The position numbers were made by a program, and so were the translations under genes. DNA of 29,048 nucleotides, taken from contig DIKL01000025.1 in assembly GCA_002424545.1 (NCBI GenBank), positions 1-29,048 of the forward strand, in the 5' to 3' direction. Source of the DNA: Syntrophaceae bacterium UBA5619. GTDB lineage: Bacteria > Desulfobacterota > Syntrophia > Syntrophales > UBA5619. This document shows, piece by piece, positions 6,845-14,736 of this stretch. The notes beneath the pieces are model-generated. The model was not told the origin of the DNA and ran no database searches. It saw nothing but the letters and a program-made list of their open reading frames with translations. Position 1 is the stretch's first letter. Each line of letters starts with the position of its first letter.

Positions 6845-9262
6845 ATGTTTGTCAGGGTTGCCATTCCCATCCCCTCCGTGAAGACATTCACATACGCGGT
6901 CCCCGAGCACCTCGTGACGTCCGCGGCGCCGGGGAAACGGGTCTTGGTTCCTTTCGGGAAAAAGCGCCTGACCGGCTGGATCATCGAAACCCTTTCCGCG
7001 GCCCCCGACCAAACGATCCGGGACATCATCGACCTGCCCGATCCCGAACCTTTTTTCGACACGCAGGATCTTGCCTATTTCGAATGGATTTCCCGCTACT
7101 ACCTTTATCCGTTGGGAAAGGTGCTGGGCGAGATCCTTCCGGGAGGCACCGACGTGAAAAGCGACCGCTGGCTGCGTCCGGCGGAAAGACCGGCCGGCGA
7201 GGAACCGTCCCTCACGTCCGGACAGCGGAAAATTCTGGAATATCTGGCATCCTTCACCCAGGGGATCTCCCTTCGCCGCCTGCGCCGTGCCGTCGGGATA
7301 GACCGCCTGTACGACAATCTGCGTCTGCTCGAAACGGCGGGATTCATTCTTTCGGAGGATCGCCTGAACCTTCCGGTTGTCCGGCCGAAAATGGAAAAAC
7401 GGATCTCTCTTTGCGGGGATAACATTCCCGACGACAACCATCTCACCCGGAAGCAGAGGGCCCTCGTCGACTTCCTCCGGGAACGGGGCGACACACCGCT
7501 CTCCGGACTCCCCGAACGCCTTCGAGAGGCTGCCTTCCTCAGAACGATGCAACAAAAGGGGATCGTTCTCCTCCGGGAACAAGAGCTGCTGCGCAGACCG
7601 GCTTTCGCCCCGGAGATCGGGCGGAAAACAAATGCGATCATACCGAACGAAGCGCAGGAAAAGGCGCTGCATGAAATCCGAGCCTGCCTCTCCTCGCGGC
7701 GCTTCTCACCCTGCCTCCTCCATGGCGTGACCGGAAGCGGCAAGACCGAGGTATATCTTCGGGCCATCGACGAGGCTCTTCAAAACGGCGGCGGAGCGAT
7801 TTATCTCGTCCCGGAGATCGCCCTGACAACACAGCTTCTCTCCCGTATCCGCGAACGCTTTCCGGAGAGTGAAATCGCCATTCTGCACAGCGGCATCCCC
7901 CCAAGCGCACGGCATGACCAATGGAAACAGCTTTGCCGAGGCGATATCCGTCTGGTCGTCGGCGCCCGGTCGGCCCTCTTTGCCCCGGTTCGCGATCTTC
8001 GGTTGATCATCGTGGATGAAGAGCACGACCCCTCCTACAAACAGGACGACCGGCTGCGATACAATGCCCGGGATCTCGCCGTGGTCCGGGGAAAGCATGC
8101 GGAGGCCACGGTGATCCTCGGTTCCGCGACGCCGGGGATTCAGACCTATTTCCAGGCGACCGGCAAGCGTTACCGCTACCTCTCTCTCCCCTGTCGCGTG
8201 GAAGAACACCCGCTGCCGACCGTCGAGGTGATCGACATGAGGGCGGAACGGAACGAGAAGGGCCGGACGCCCCTTCTTTCCCACCCGCTGGTCGAAGCGC
8301 TTCGGGAGACCCTGGCGCGCCGGAAGCAGGCGCTGCTGTTCCTCAACCGGCGCGGATTTCACACCTTTCTCTTCTGTCCGGATTGCGGTCATGTCTTCAC
8401 CTGCCCTTCCTGCGATCTGTCACTGACGAACCACGCCGCGCTGGGGGTTCTGAAGTGCCATCACTGTGATTTCACCGCGCCCCCTCCGGTCGTCTGCCCC
8501 GCCTGCGGGAGCAGCCATATCCTAAGCCAGGGGGCGGGAACGGAACGGGTTGAGGAAGAGACGAAGGCACTCTTTCCGGAGGCGCGGATCATGCGAATGG
8601 ACAGCGATACGACGTCGCGCAAGGGGGACGCGGAAGGGATTCTCCGGAAACTCGACCGGGGCGAGATCGACATCCTGATCGGCACCCAGATGATCACGAA
8701 GGGTCACGATTTTCCGGAGATCACGCTGGTCGGCGTCCTGGCCGCCGACGCCTCCCTGAACCTTCCGGACTTTCGGGCATCGGAAAGGACCTTCCAGATT
8801 CTGACGCAGGTGTCCGGCAGAGGCGGGCGGGGCGATCAGCGGGGACGGGTCGTCGTCCAGACCTTCAATCCCGGACATTACGCAATCCGCCGCGCTCAGG
8901 AACACGACTATGCCGGGTATTACGCGGATGAGCTTCCCATCCGCCGGGAGCTCGGCTATCCGCCCTTTTCCCGCCTGATCGGCATCCACTTTTCCGGCCC
9001 GAAGAAGGCGGAAGGGAAAAAGGCCGTCACGGAAATCGGGAAACGGGTGCGGGAGCTGGCCGCAACCCTGACAGACGGGAAGGTGGACGTGATCGGTCCC
9101 GCCGAATCCCCCCTGGCCCGTCTGCGGGGGCGCTACCGCTGGCAGATGCTCCTGCGGGGACCAAAGAGCGGACCCCTGCACCTTCTGGCGGAAAAAGTGC
9201 TGCAGGAGCGGAGGCGCGGACTGGAGATTCAGGTGGATGTCGATCCGGTCCATTTCATGTAG
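6845..9262 (+). CDS. priA: Primosomal protein N' (PriA, replication restart helicase)
   Basis: An 805-residue superfamily-2 DNA helicase that recognises stalled forks and reloads the replisome. The N-terminal 3'-DNA-end-binding domain opens with VRVAIPIPSVKTFTYAVPE. The helicase core has Walker A GVTGSGKT (294-301) and the DEEH box (391-394). The helicase is interrupted by the family's zinc-binding insert with eight cysteines as four CxxC pairs (511/514, 520/523, 538/541, 551/554). Later motifs include GTQMITKGHDFP and QVSGRGGRGDQRG. The length is slightly above E. coli PriA (732 aa); the extra residues are mostly in the 100-260 linker and winged-helix region. GAGGA at 6831-6835 is the ribosome-binding site. 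It heads a priA-fmt-rsmB series; the peptide deformylase gene often found between priA and fmt is missing here. Confidence 0.97.
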   Translation: MFVRVAIPIPSVKTFTYAVPEHLVTSAAPGKRVLVPFGKKRLTGWIIETLSAAPDQTIRDIIDLPDPEPFFDTQDLAYFEWISRYYLYPLGKVLGEILPGGTDVKSDRWLRPAERPAGEEPSLTSGQRKILEYLASFTQGISLRRLRRAVGIDRLYDNLRLLETAGFILSEDRLNLPVVRPKMEKRISLCGDNIPDDNHLTRKQRALVDFLRERGDTPLSGLPERLREAAFLRTMQQKGIVLLREQELLRRPAFAPEIGRKTNAIIPNEAQEKALHEIRACLSSRRFSPCLLHGVTGSGKTEVYLRAIDEALQNGGGAIYLVPEIALTTQLLSRIRERFPESEIAILHSGIPPSARHDQWKQLCRGDIRLVVGARSALFAPVRDLRLIIVDEEHDPSYKQDDRLRYNARDLAVVRGKHAEATVILGSATPGIQTYFQATGKRYRYLSLPCRVEEHPLPTVEVIDMRAERNEKGRTPLLSHPLVEALRETLARRKQALLFLNRRGFHTFLFCPDCGHVFTCPSCDLSLTNHAALGVLKCHHCDFTAPPPVVCPACGSSHILSQGAGTERVEEETKALFPEARIMRMDSDTTSRKGDAEGILRKLDRGEIDILIGTQMITKGHDFPEITLVGVLAADASLNLPDFRASERTFQILTQVSGRGGRGDQRGRVVVQTFNPGHYAIRRAQEHDYAGYYADELPIRRELGYPPFSRLIGIHFSGPKKAEGKKAVTEIGKRVRELAATLTDGKVDVIGPAESPLARLRGRYRWQMLLRGPKSGPLHLLAEKVLQERRRGLEIQVDVDPVHFM

Positions 9263-9306
9263 GTCGGCTCAACCATGGGCGAGACAATCATCGGAGAGGC
9301 TGCAAG

Positions 9307-10245
9307 ATGAAGAAATCAACGATCCTTTTTATGGGAACGCCGGATTTCGCGCTGCCGGCGCTTCAGGGCCTTTTTCGGGGAGGCTGGCCCGTCATCGGCG
9401 TCGTCACGCAACCGGACCGTCCGCAGGGACGGGGCCGGACCCCGGCGCCGTCCCCCGTCAAGCGCCTTGCCGAAGAATCCGGCCTTCCGGTTTTTCAGCC
9501 GGAAAAGGTCGGAGATACTGATTTTCTGAATACATTTCGGATGCTCGCACCGGATATCGTCGCGGTCGCCGCCTTCGGCCAGATCCTTCCCCGAGAGATC
9601 ATTCGCGGCCCGCGGATGGGCTGCATCAACATCCATCCTTCGCTGCTGCCGAAGTACCGGGGAGCGGCGCCGATTCAGCGGTCTCTGATCGGCGGTGAAC
9701 AAATCACCGGGGTTACGATCATGCGAATGGATGAGGGGGTGGATTCCGGCGACATCCTCTTGCAGCAGGAGACGCCAATCGGACCCCAGGAAACATTCGG
9801 GGAGCTCCACGACCGTCTGGCGGAACTGGGCGCGGAACTCCTGCTCATGGCCCTGGCCATGCTGCAGACCGGGACGCTGCTGCCGCGTCCCCAGGATCAC
9901 CGCCTCGCATCCCTCGCCCCGCGCATCGGCCATGACGAGACTCGAATTCGCTGGGAAAAGGATTGTCGCGAGATCGTCCGGCTGATCCGGGGGCTCTCCC
10001 CCGTCCCCGGCGCCTGCACATTCCTCGCCGGCAAACAACTCAAGGTGTTCACCGCCAAGGCGGATCCCTCGATTGTTGCGGAGAAGCCGGGCGTCGTCTC
10101 CGAGGGAACGGCCGGGACCCTCCGCGTTGCGGCGGGAAATGGTTATGTGCTGCTGAAAGAGGTGCAACTGGAAGGGAGGAAACGGATGACGATTCCCGAT
10201 TTCCTGCGGGGCTGCCCCGTCCTTCCGGGGCAAATTCTGGGTTAA
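9307..10245 (+). CDS. fmt: Methionyl-tRNA formyltransferase
   Basis: A 312-residue cytoplasmic enzyme that formylates initiator Met-tRNA using 10-formyl-tetrahydrofolate. The N-terminal formyltransferase domain begins TILFMGTPDFALP (5-17). The catalytic signature NIHPSLLPKYRGAAP (108-122) and DEGVDSGDI (142-150) contain the family's Asn, His and Asp (about 108, 110 and 147). The C-terminal OB-like tRNA-binding domain runs from about 205 to the end. The length equals the usual 310-315. The start at 9307 has GAGAGG about 7 nt upstream, and the gene lies 44 nt after priA. The next gene, rsmB, starts 14 nt after its stop, so co-expression is likely. Confidence 0.97.
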   Translation: MKKSTILFMGTPDFALPALQGLFRGGWPVIGVVTQPDRPQGRGRTPAPSPVKRLAEESGLPVFQPEKVGDTDFLNTFRMLAPDIVAVAAFGQILPREIIRGPRMGCINIHPSLLPKYRGAAPIQRSLIGGEQITGVTIMRMDEGVDSGDILLQQETPIGPQETFGELHDRLAELGAELLLMALAMLQTGTLLPRPQDHRLASLAPRIGHDETRIRWEKDCREIVRLIRGLSPVPGACTFLAGKQLKVFTAKADPSIVAEKPGVVSEGTAGTLRVAAGNGYVLLKEVQLEGRKRMTIPDFLRGCPVLPGQILG

Positions 10246-10259
10246 CGGGTCGGTGGGTG

Positions 10260-11615
10260 ATGGCCGAGCGGAAAAAACAAAAAACGGCTCGGGGAACGGC
10301 CGTCGAGATTCTGAACCGGATCGATCGGGACGGCGCCTATGCGGAGCCGCTTCTCGACGCCGTTCTGAGCGGTACGGACATCCCGAATCCCTCCGACCGG
10401 AGGCTCGTCACCGAACTCGTCTACGGCACGCTCCGGATGCGGGGCCGCCTGGACTGGATCGTCGGCCGGTTTTACCGGGGGGATGAATCCGCCCTGGAAA
10501 CGCCGCTCCGGAACATTCTCCGAACGGCGCTCTACCAGCTCCTCTTTACCGACCGGATTCCGGCCTTTGCCGCGGTGAACGAGGCCGTCGGCATCGCAAA
10601 GCGAAGCTGCCCGGCTGCCGCGGGACTGGTCAACGCGATCCTCCGCAACGCCATCCGGGATCAGGCAAACATCGCCTGGCCGGATATGGCCAAAGATCCC
10701 GGCAAGGCGATTGCCGTCCTTCATTCGCACCCCCGCTGGCTCGTGGAGCGCTGGCTGGACGGTTACGGCATCGAAGAAACGATCGCGATCTGCCGCGCGA
10801 ACAACGCCATCCCGCCGCTGACCGTGCGCGTGAACACGCTGAAAACGTCGCGCGAGAAGACCGTCGCGGAGCTCGCGGCGGACGGAATCACGACCGACAA
10901 GACCCGCTTCTCTCCCGACGGCCTGCACCTCCTTTCCCCAGCCGCCGACCTCCGGGAGACGGACCTCTTCCGGAACGGTCTGATCCGGGTCCAGGACGAG
11001 GCATCCCAACTGATCTCCCATTTCGTCGCCCCGCGATCCGGCGAGCAGATCCTCGACCTGTGCGCCGGCACGGGAGGAAAAACCCTTCACCTCGCGGCCC
11101 TCATGGGAAACCGGGGGAAAATCAACGCTGTGGATCTTCATCCGGACAAACTCCGCCTTCTCGGTGCGGAGGCCAACCGTCTCGGCGCAACGATCATCAC
11201 CACTCATCCGGAGGATGCCAACGCACCATCAGAGACCTTTCGCAGCGCATTCGACCGGGTCCTCCTGGACGCCCCCTGCTCCGGCCTCGGTACGCTCCGG
11301 CGCAATCCCGAAATCCGCTGGCGGACCATCCCCTCCGACATCGAAAACGCCATGTCGCTCCAGAAGCGCCTGCTCGCCAACGCGGCGGACTGCGTAAAAC
11401 CGGGCGGCATCCTGGTCTATTGCGTCTGCGCCGTGACGCCCGAGGAAAACGAATCGGTCGTGGCCGACCTTCTCGCAACACGGCCTGCCTTCAAACGCAT
11501 CCCTTCGAAAAGCGTCTCGCCGGAACTGATCGACGGCAACGGATTCTTCAGGACTTTTCCTCATCGCCACGGCACGGACGGTTTCTTCGCCGCTCTCTTC
11601 ACGCGAACCGGCTGA
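10260..11615 (+). CDS. rsmB: 16S rRNA (cytosine-967-C5)-methyltransferase RsmB
   Basis: A 451-residue SAM-dependent rRNA methyltransferase. The N-terminal NusB-like RNA-binding domain (about 9-140) has RRLVTELVYGTLR (47-59). The catalytic Rossmann domain has the SAM motif LDLCAGTGGKT (265-275). Motif IV DAPCSGLG supplies Cys340 and motif VI Y-C-V-C-A-V supplies Cys390, the two cysteines used by this m5C family. The reading frame is open back to 9963 inside fmt, but the start is taken at ATG 10260, 14 nt after the fmt stop, because the domain begins there; a GTG at 10257 is an alternative. Its neighbours priA and fmt match the common fmt-rsmB (sun) arrangement. No convincing terminator is visible in the 74 nt before the convergent nitroreductase gene. 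Confidence 0.95.
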   Translation: MAERKKQKTARGTAVEILNRIDRDGAYAEPLLDAVLSGTDIPNPSDRRLVTELVYGTLRMRGRLDWIVGRFYRGDESALETPLRNILRTALYQLLFTDRIPAFAAVNEAVGIAKRSCPAAAGLVNAILRNAIRDQANIAWPDMAKDPGKAIAVLHSHPRWLVERWLDGYGIEETIAICRANNAIPPLTVRVNTLKTSREKTVAELAADGITTDKTRFSPDGLHLLSPAADLRETDLFRNGLIRVQDEASQLISHFVAPRSGEQILDLCAGTGGKTLHLAALMGNRGKINAVDLHPDKLRLLGAEANRLGATIITTHPEDANAPSETFRSAFDRVLLDAPCSGLGTLRRNPEIRWRTIPSDIENAMSLQKRLLANAADCVKPGGILVYCVCAVTPEENESVVADLLATRPAFKRIPSKSVSPELIDGNGFFRTFPHRHGTDGFFAALFTRTG

Positions 11616-11689
11616 GAGTCTGTTCACCAACGTCTACAGGGCATCCATTTTCGATTGAAATAAGCAGGACTTGAGCCTGACGAACAAAC

Positions 11690-12520
11690 CTAAGCCTGAA
11701 TCCAGGTCACAACAGCCTCTCTTCGCCGGGGAATCCTTTTGTATCGGTATTTCGGATAGCCTATCAGCGCTGCACCATAACATTGATGCCCCGGGGGAAG
11801 TTCCAGGATTTCCGTTAGAGGGGAATGGAATTTGGCGGCTGCCGTAAAATATCCGGCCCAGCAGGTTCCGAGCCCATGGGCATAGGCGTAGAGCTCCAGA
11901 TAGGCCAAAGCGGTAACGCAATCCGTCTCGGCAAAAGGCAGGTCGGCGGGGGAATGAACCAGAATCAGATTTGGCGCTCCACGGAGGACCCGGTCTTTGC
12001 CCTGATCCCAGGCCGTGGCAATGCGACCCACGCTGCGGGCCATTCGTTCGTCCGTCAAGGCCGGAAGCATCTGTTTCATAAAGTCGATGACCATTTCGGC
12101 GAGGCGACGCATCCGGGCCGGGTGTTCAATGACAGTCCAATGGACCTGCTGCTTGTTGCTTGCCGTCGGTGCATAGCGCGCCGTATCGATCAGCTCCGCA
12201 AGCAGATTGCGCGGAACGGTCTTTTCCCTGAACTGACGGATGGAGCGTCTGGACTCTAACAAATGGCGAACGGCCTCCGGTCCGGGCAGGAGGCTTATTT
12301 GTATCGGTGGGCATTCCGCCACGGACATCGTTGACAGATTGAAGGCATCATGAGGGCAGATGGCGACACAGTGGCCGCAGCCAATACAAAATTCCTCGGC
12401 ATCTTCCGTAGGCCTCGGGAAGGCTCTTTTGCCCTCCTGAACAATCACCTGAGCAGGACAATCCTTGACGCAGATACCGTCACGTTTGCATTTTTCCTGA
12501 TTGATGGTGAAAAGACACAT
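11690..12520 (-). CDS. 4Fe-4S ferredoxin-nitroreductase fusion protein
   Basis: A 276-residue protein with an N-terminal ferredoxin module and a C-terminal nitroreductase (FMN) domain. Such fusions are common in anaerobes and probably pass electrons from iron-sulfur clusters to FMN; the acceptor is unknown. The first motif is C11-x5-C17-x3-C21-P; the second is C45-x2-C48-x2-C51-x3-C55-P. That gives seven cysteines, so the first cluster lacks one standard ligand unless a residue elsewhere (for example Cys70) helps. The nitroreductase part starts at SRRSIRQF (90-97), with APTASNKQ (117-124) and GLGTCWAGYF near 215-224. AAGGAGG lies about 7 nt before the ATG. It is transcribed alone, convergent with rsmB and divergent from the DUF1538 operon. 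Confidence 0.9.
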   Translation of the reverse strand: MCLFTINQEKCKRDGICVKDCPAQVIVQEGKRAFPRPTEDAEEFCIGCGHCVAICPHDAFNLSTMSVAECPPIQISLLPGPEAVRHLLESRRSIRQFREKTVPRNLLAELIDTARYAPTASNKQQVHWTVIEHPARMRRLAEMVIDFMKQMLPALTDERMARSVGRIATAWDQGKDRVLRGAPNLILVHSPADLPFAETDCVTALAYLELYAYAHGLGTCWAGYFTAAAKFHSPLTEILELPPGHQCYGAALIGYPKYRYKRIPRRREAVVTWIQA

Positions 12521-12566
12521 CGGTATCCTCCTTATTGTCAGTCAAAATATCCAGCCTGATGAATCA

Positions 12567-12595
12567 ATCGTACCGTCCGAAAGGTTAAAGATCAA
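12567..12595 (-). promoter_or_regulatory. Candidate promoter for the ferredoxin-nitroreductase
   Basis: On the minus strand TTGATC (plus 12590-12595), 17-nt spacer, TACGAT (plus 12567-12572); each matches the consensus at four of six positions. It lies about 45 nt upstream of the start codon. Confidence 0.35.
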
Positions 12596-12653
12596 TCAGA
12601 ATGACCGGGAAAAGGCTAGTCTTTTACAACACGGGTTTTTGATGGTTTTTTGA

Positions 12654-12682
12654 TTGACATGCGGACGGGCCTTTTCTATACT
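12654..12682 (+). promoter_or_regulatory. Strong sigma70-type promoter of the DUF1538/PII-like operon
   Basis: A perfect TTGACA (12654-12659), 17-nt spacer and TATACT (12677-12682, five of six). This is among the best matches to the sigma70 consensus in the window. The predicted start of transcription near 12689 leaves a leader of about 265 nt before the first gene. Confidence 0.7.
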
Positions 12683-12689
12683 TTCCGCG

Positions 12690-12954
12690 TGTAAACAATT
12701 TTTCACGAAGAGACGCGGGCCTCGTCATCCGCTTCGAAATCTGCGTAAAAAGTGATTTGAGAAGGGCGGATTGGATTCCGTTTGACGGCGGTGGGCCCTT
12801 GGTACCGAGGCGCTTCTCTTCTGAGAATCCTGCATTTGCAATCCGTCAAAACGTGCGTGCGAATTCGATTCCCCAAAACGCCGAGAAACGGCTGGGCTGA
12901 TGCACACCGGTCGCGGCAGCCTCGTACAGGGACCATCGGCAGACAGGAGGTGTT
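12690..12954 (+). promoter_or_regulatory. Long, possibly structured 5' leader of the DUF1538 operon
   Basis: About 265 nt of transcribed but uncoded sequence. TTTGACGG (12781-12788) can pair with CCGTCAAA (12843-12850) and extend by CG/CG past a bulged A. This closes a loop that holds two small hairpins: CCTTG/CGAGG (12797-12810) and TTCTC/GAGAA with a TTCT loop (12814-12827). GGATTC (12773-12778) could instead pair with GAATCC (12825-12830), which would disrupt the second hairpin. A further small hairpin GCCG/CGGC lies at 12880-12892. I do not recognise a known riboswitch class. A 22-codon reading frame from ATG 12900 runs through the first gene's start codon to TAA at 12968. The structure was judged by eye only; the rest of the gap 12521-12957 holds the two divergent promoters and no gene. 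Confidence 0.35.
12945..12950 (+). promoter_or_regulatory. Ribosome-binding site of the first DUF1538 gene
   Basis: AGGAGG lies 7 nt before TTG 12958 and 4 nt before TTG 12955. The two TTG codons are adjacent and in frame; spacing favours 12958. Confidence 0.65.
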
Positions 12955-12957
12955 TTG

Positions 12958-13650
12958 TTGAACATTAAGGAAACCTTTCTCGAGGTTCTCTATGCCATCC
13001 TTCCGGTCACCTTGTTGGTTTCCGTACTGCAATTGACCGTGGGGAGACTCCCGATAGAGGTCTTTGTACACTTTATCGGAGGATCCGTCATGGTTGTACT
13101 GGGGTTGCTTTTATTTCTGGTAGGTGTGAAGGCTGGCTTTCTGCCGATCGGGGAAATGATCGGTTCGTCCATTGTCTCGCAAGGGAAGCTCTGGCTGATC
13201 TTGTTGATCGGCTTCATCTTGGGTTCTGCCATCACGGTCGCCGAACCGGATGTGCAGGTGCTGGCGCTGCAGGTGGATGCCGTTTCGGCGGGGACGATCA
13301 AAAAAACCCTCATCATCGCGTCGATCGCATTGGGTGTGGGAATCTTCGTCGCGTTGGCTCTGCTTCGCATATTCTTGCGAATCCCCATATCCTACTTATT
13401 GATCATCGGATATGCATGCATATTTATTCTCGCGCTCCTTACCCCTCCGGAATTCGTCGCGGTATCGTTTGACGCCGGAGCCGTCACGACGGGTCCGATG
13501 ACGGTGCCGTTCATTCTCGCCCTCGGGGTTGGCGTCGCTTCGGTGACCGGCGGGAAAAAACGCAATCAGAATGATAGTTTCGGCCTGGTTGCGTTGGCCT
13601 CCGTGGGTCCGATTTTGGCCGTGTTGATCTTGGGGATTTTTTTCAGATGA
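12958..13650 (+). CDS. DUF1538 family membrane protein, first subunit (UmpA-like)
   Basis: A 230-residue, very hydrophobic inner-membrane protein with about seven membrane segments (near 8-28, 38-58, 78-95, 116-138, 144-162, 176-196, 210-229). DUF1538 hallmarks are FLPIGEMIG (61-69), AEPDV (95-99) and the loop FDAGAVTTGPMTVPF (171-185). These conserved acidic and glycine/threonine residues within the membrane are plausible ion-binding elements. I recall DUF1538 pairs described as two-component Na+(Li+,K+)/H+ antiporters (UmpAB) in a halophile; that role is extended here by family only. The start is TTG with AGGAGG upstream. Its stop overlaps the ATG of the next gene (ATGA at 13647-13650), indicating translational coupling and probably a heteromeric complex. 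The ion carried is not readable from sequence. Confidence 0.88.
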   Translation: MNIKETFLEVLYAILPVTLLVSVLQLTVGRLPIEVFVHFIGGSVMVVLGLLLFLVGVKAGFLPIGEMIGSSIVSQGKLWLILLIGFILGSAITVAEPDVQVLALQVDAVSAGTIKKTLIIASIALGVGIFVALALLRIFLRIPISYLLIIGYACIFILALLTPPEFVAVSFDAGAVTTGPMTVPFILALGVGVASVTGGKKRNQNDSFGLVALASVGPILAVLILGIFFR

Positions 13651-14396
13651 TCTTGGCACTGTTCAAGGATTTTCACATTGTCTTCCGAGATGTCGCCTTT
13701 GCGTTGGCGCCGCTTTTGCTGGTTTTCTTTCTGTTTCAATTTGTCGTGCTGAGGCTACCCAAACGGCAGATCATCAAAATGATCAAAGGCGTTGCGCTGA
13801 CCTTTGTCGGCTTGTCCCTGTTTTTACAAGGCGTACATGTCGGGTTTATGCCGATGGGCGAATTGATGGGAAGGGCCATAGGCGCAATGAAATACAATTG
13901 GATTCTTGTGCCTATCGGCTTTCTGCTGGGGTTTGCCGTCATAATGGCCGAGCCTGCCGTGCGGGTTCTCATCACGGAGGTTGAAAAGTCCTCCGGCGGA
14001 CACATCAACAAAAATATCCTGCTTTACGCCTTGTGTGTCGGCGTGGCATTCTCCGTTTCGTTGTCCATGATCAGGGTGCTGACGGGAATATCGATTTGGT
14101 ATTTTATCGTACCGGGATACCTGATCGCATTGTTGCTGATGCGATACGTATCTTCCGAATTCGTGGCCGTCGCTTTTGACGCCGGGGGAGCGGCAACAGG
14201 CCCGATGACGGTGACCTTCATCCTCTCCATGACGGTTGGAGTCGCAAAACAATTGGAGAACAGAGATCCCCTCCTGGACGGGTTCGGCATGGTTTCTCTG
14301 GTTGCCCTGGCGCCGATCCTGTCCATTCTGATTTTGGGATTTTTGTATCACAGAAGGCAAAAGACGTATGAACGAAACGACAGCGAAACGTTATAA
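13647..14396 (+). CDS. DUF1538 family membrane protein, second subunit (UmpB-like)
   Basis: A 249-residue inner-membrane protein, a paralogue of the preceding one with the same landmarks: FMPMGELMG (67-75), AEPAV (101-105) and FDAGGAATGPMTVTF (177-191), again with about seven hydrophobic segments. It differs by a longer amphipathic N-terminus and a charged cytoplasmic tail (HRRQKTYERND). It begins at ATG 13647, overlapping the first subunit's stop by 4 nt. Its own 3' end overlaps the next gene, a PII-like protein, by 29 nt, so transporter and regulator are translationally linked. The two subunits presumably form a heterodimer or pseudo-symmetric unit, since each is about half the size of single-chain DUF1538 proteins that carry two copies of the domain; this is inference. 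Confidence 0.88.
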   Translation: MILALFKDFHIVFRDVAFALAPLLLVFFLFQFVVLRLPKRQIIKMIKGVALTFVGLSLFLQGVHVGFMPMGELMGRAIGAMKYNWILVPIGFLLGFAVIMAEPAVRVLITEVEKSSGGHINKNILLYALCVGVAFSVSLSMIRVLTGISIWYFIVPGYLIALLLMRYVSSEFVAVAFDAGGAATGPMTVTFILSMTVGVAKQLENRDPLLDGFGMVSLVALAPILSILILGFLYHRRQKTYERNDSETL

Positions 14397-14712
14397 GATA
14401 ATCGTCACGATTGTCGGTAAAGGAAAGGCAAGCAGGGTCGTTGCCGCCAGCAAAAAAGCCGGAGCGAAGGGCGGAACCATCTTGCTGGGACGAGGTACGG
14501 CGCCTGCTTCCGTCTATCTCGACATCCTGGGCATCAATTTCGATCCGGAAAAAGAAATTGTCCTCACCCTGGCCGACGAGGATATAGCGGATCACCTGTT
14601 GCAGGCCATGCTGGACGAGGGTAAATTAGACCTGCCTGGAAATGGGGTCGCTTTCGTCCTGCCTGTAAAGAACCTGGCGGGAATCATCCGTCTGTTGAAA
14701 ATGACGTTCTAA
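14368..14712 (+). CDS. PII-like signalling protein, first copy
   Basis: A 114-residue protein with the GlnB/PII ferredoxin-like fold: strand YKIIVTIV (9-16), a helix (18-32), GGTILLGRGT (35-44), strand PEKEIVLTL (60-68), a helix (70-84), and LPGNGVAFVLPV (89-100) in place of the PII B-loop and strand 4. PII proteins are trimers that bind ATP/ADP and a second effector between subunits and control transporters or enzymes. Here the T-loop region (about 43-60) lacks the GlnB uridylylation context, and the B-loop lysine of GlnB is a valine, so the ligand and signal are probably not those of classical nitrogen PII. The ATG at 14368 lies inside the end of the second DUF1538 gene, with AGAAGG upstream. 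The genetic linkage suggests it regulates that transporter. Confidence 0.85.
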   Translation: MNETTAKRYKIIVTIVGKGKASRVVAASKKAGAKGGTILLGRGTAPASVYLDILGINFDPEKEIVLTLADEDIADHLLQAMLDEGKLDLPGNGVAFVLPVKNLAGIIRLLKMTF

Positions 14713-14723
14713 ACAACGCCTAT

Positions 14724-14729
14724 GGAGGG
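14724..14729 (+). promoter_or_regulatory. Ribosome-binding site that fixes the second PII-like start
   Basis: GGAGGG lies 7 nt before ATG 14737. The in-frame ATG at 14722 immediately abuts it and has no site of its own. Confidence 0.65.
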
Positions 14730-14736
14730 AACCTTC

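Noticed and set aside
12690..12957. Assignment of the leader to a named riboswitch (cobalamin, Mg2+ M-box, Mn2+ yybP-ykoY, c-di-AMP ydaO)
   Set aside because: None of the conserved core sequences of these classes was recognised, so only an unnamed structured leader is proposed.
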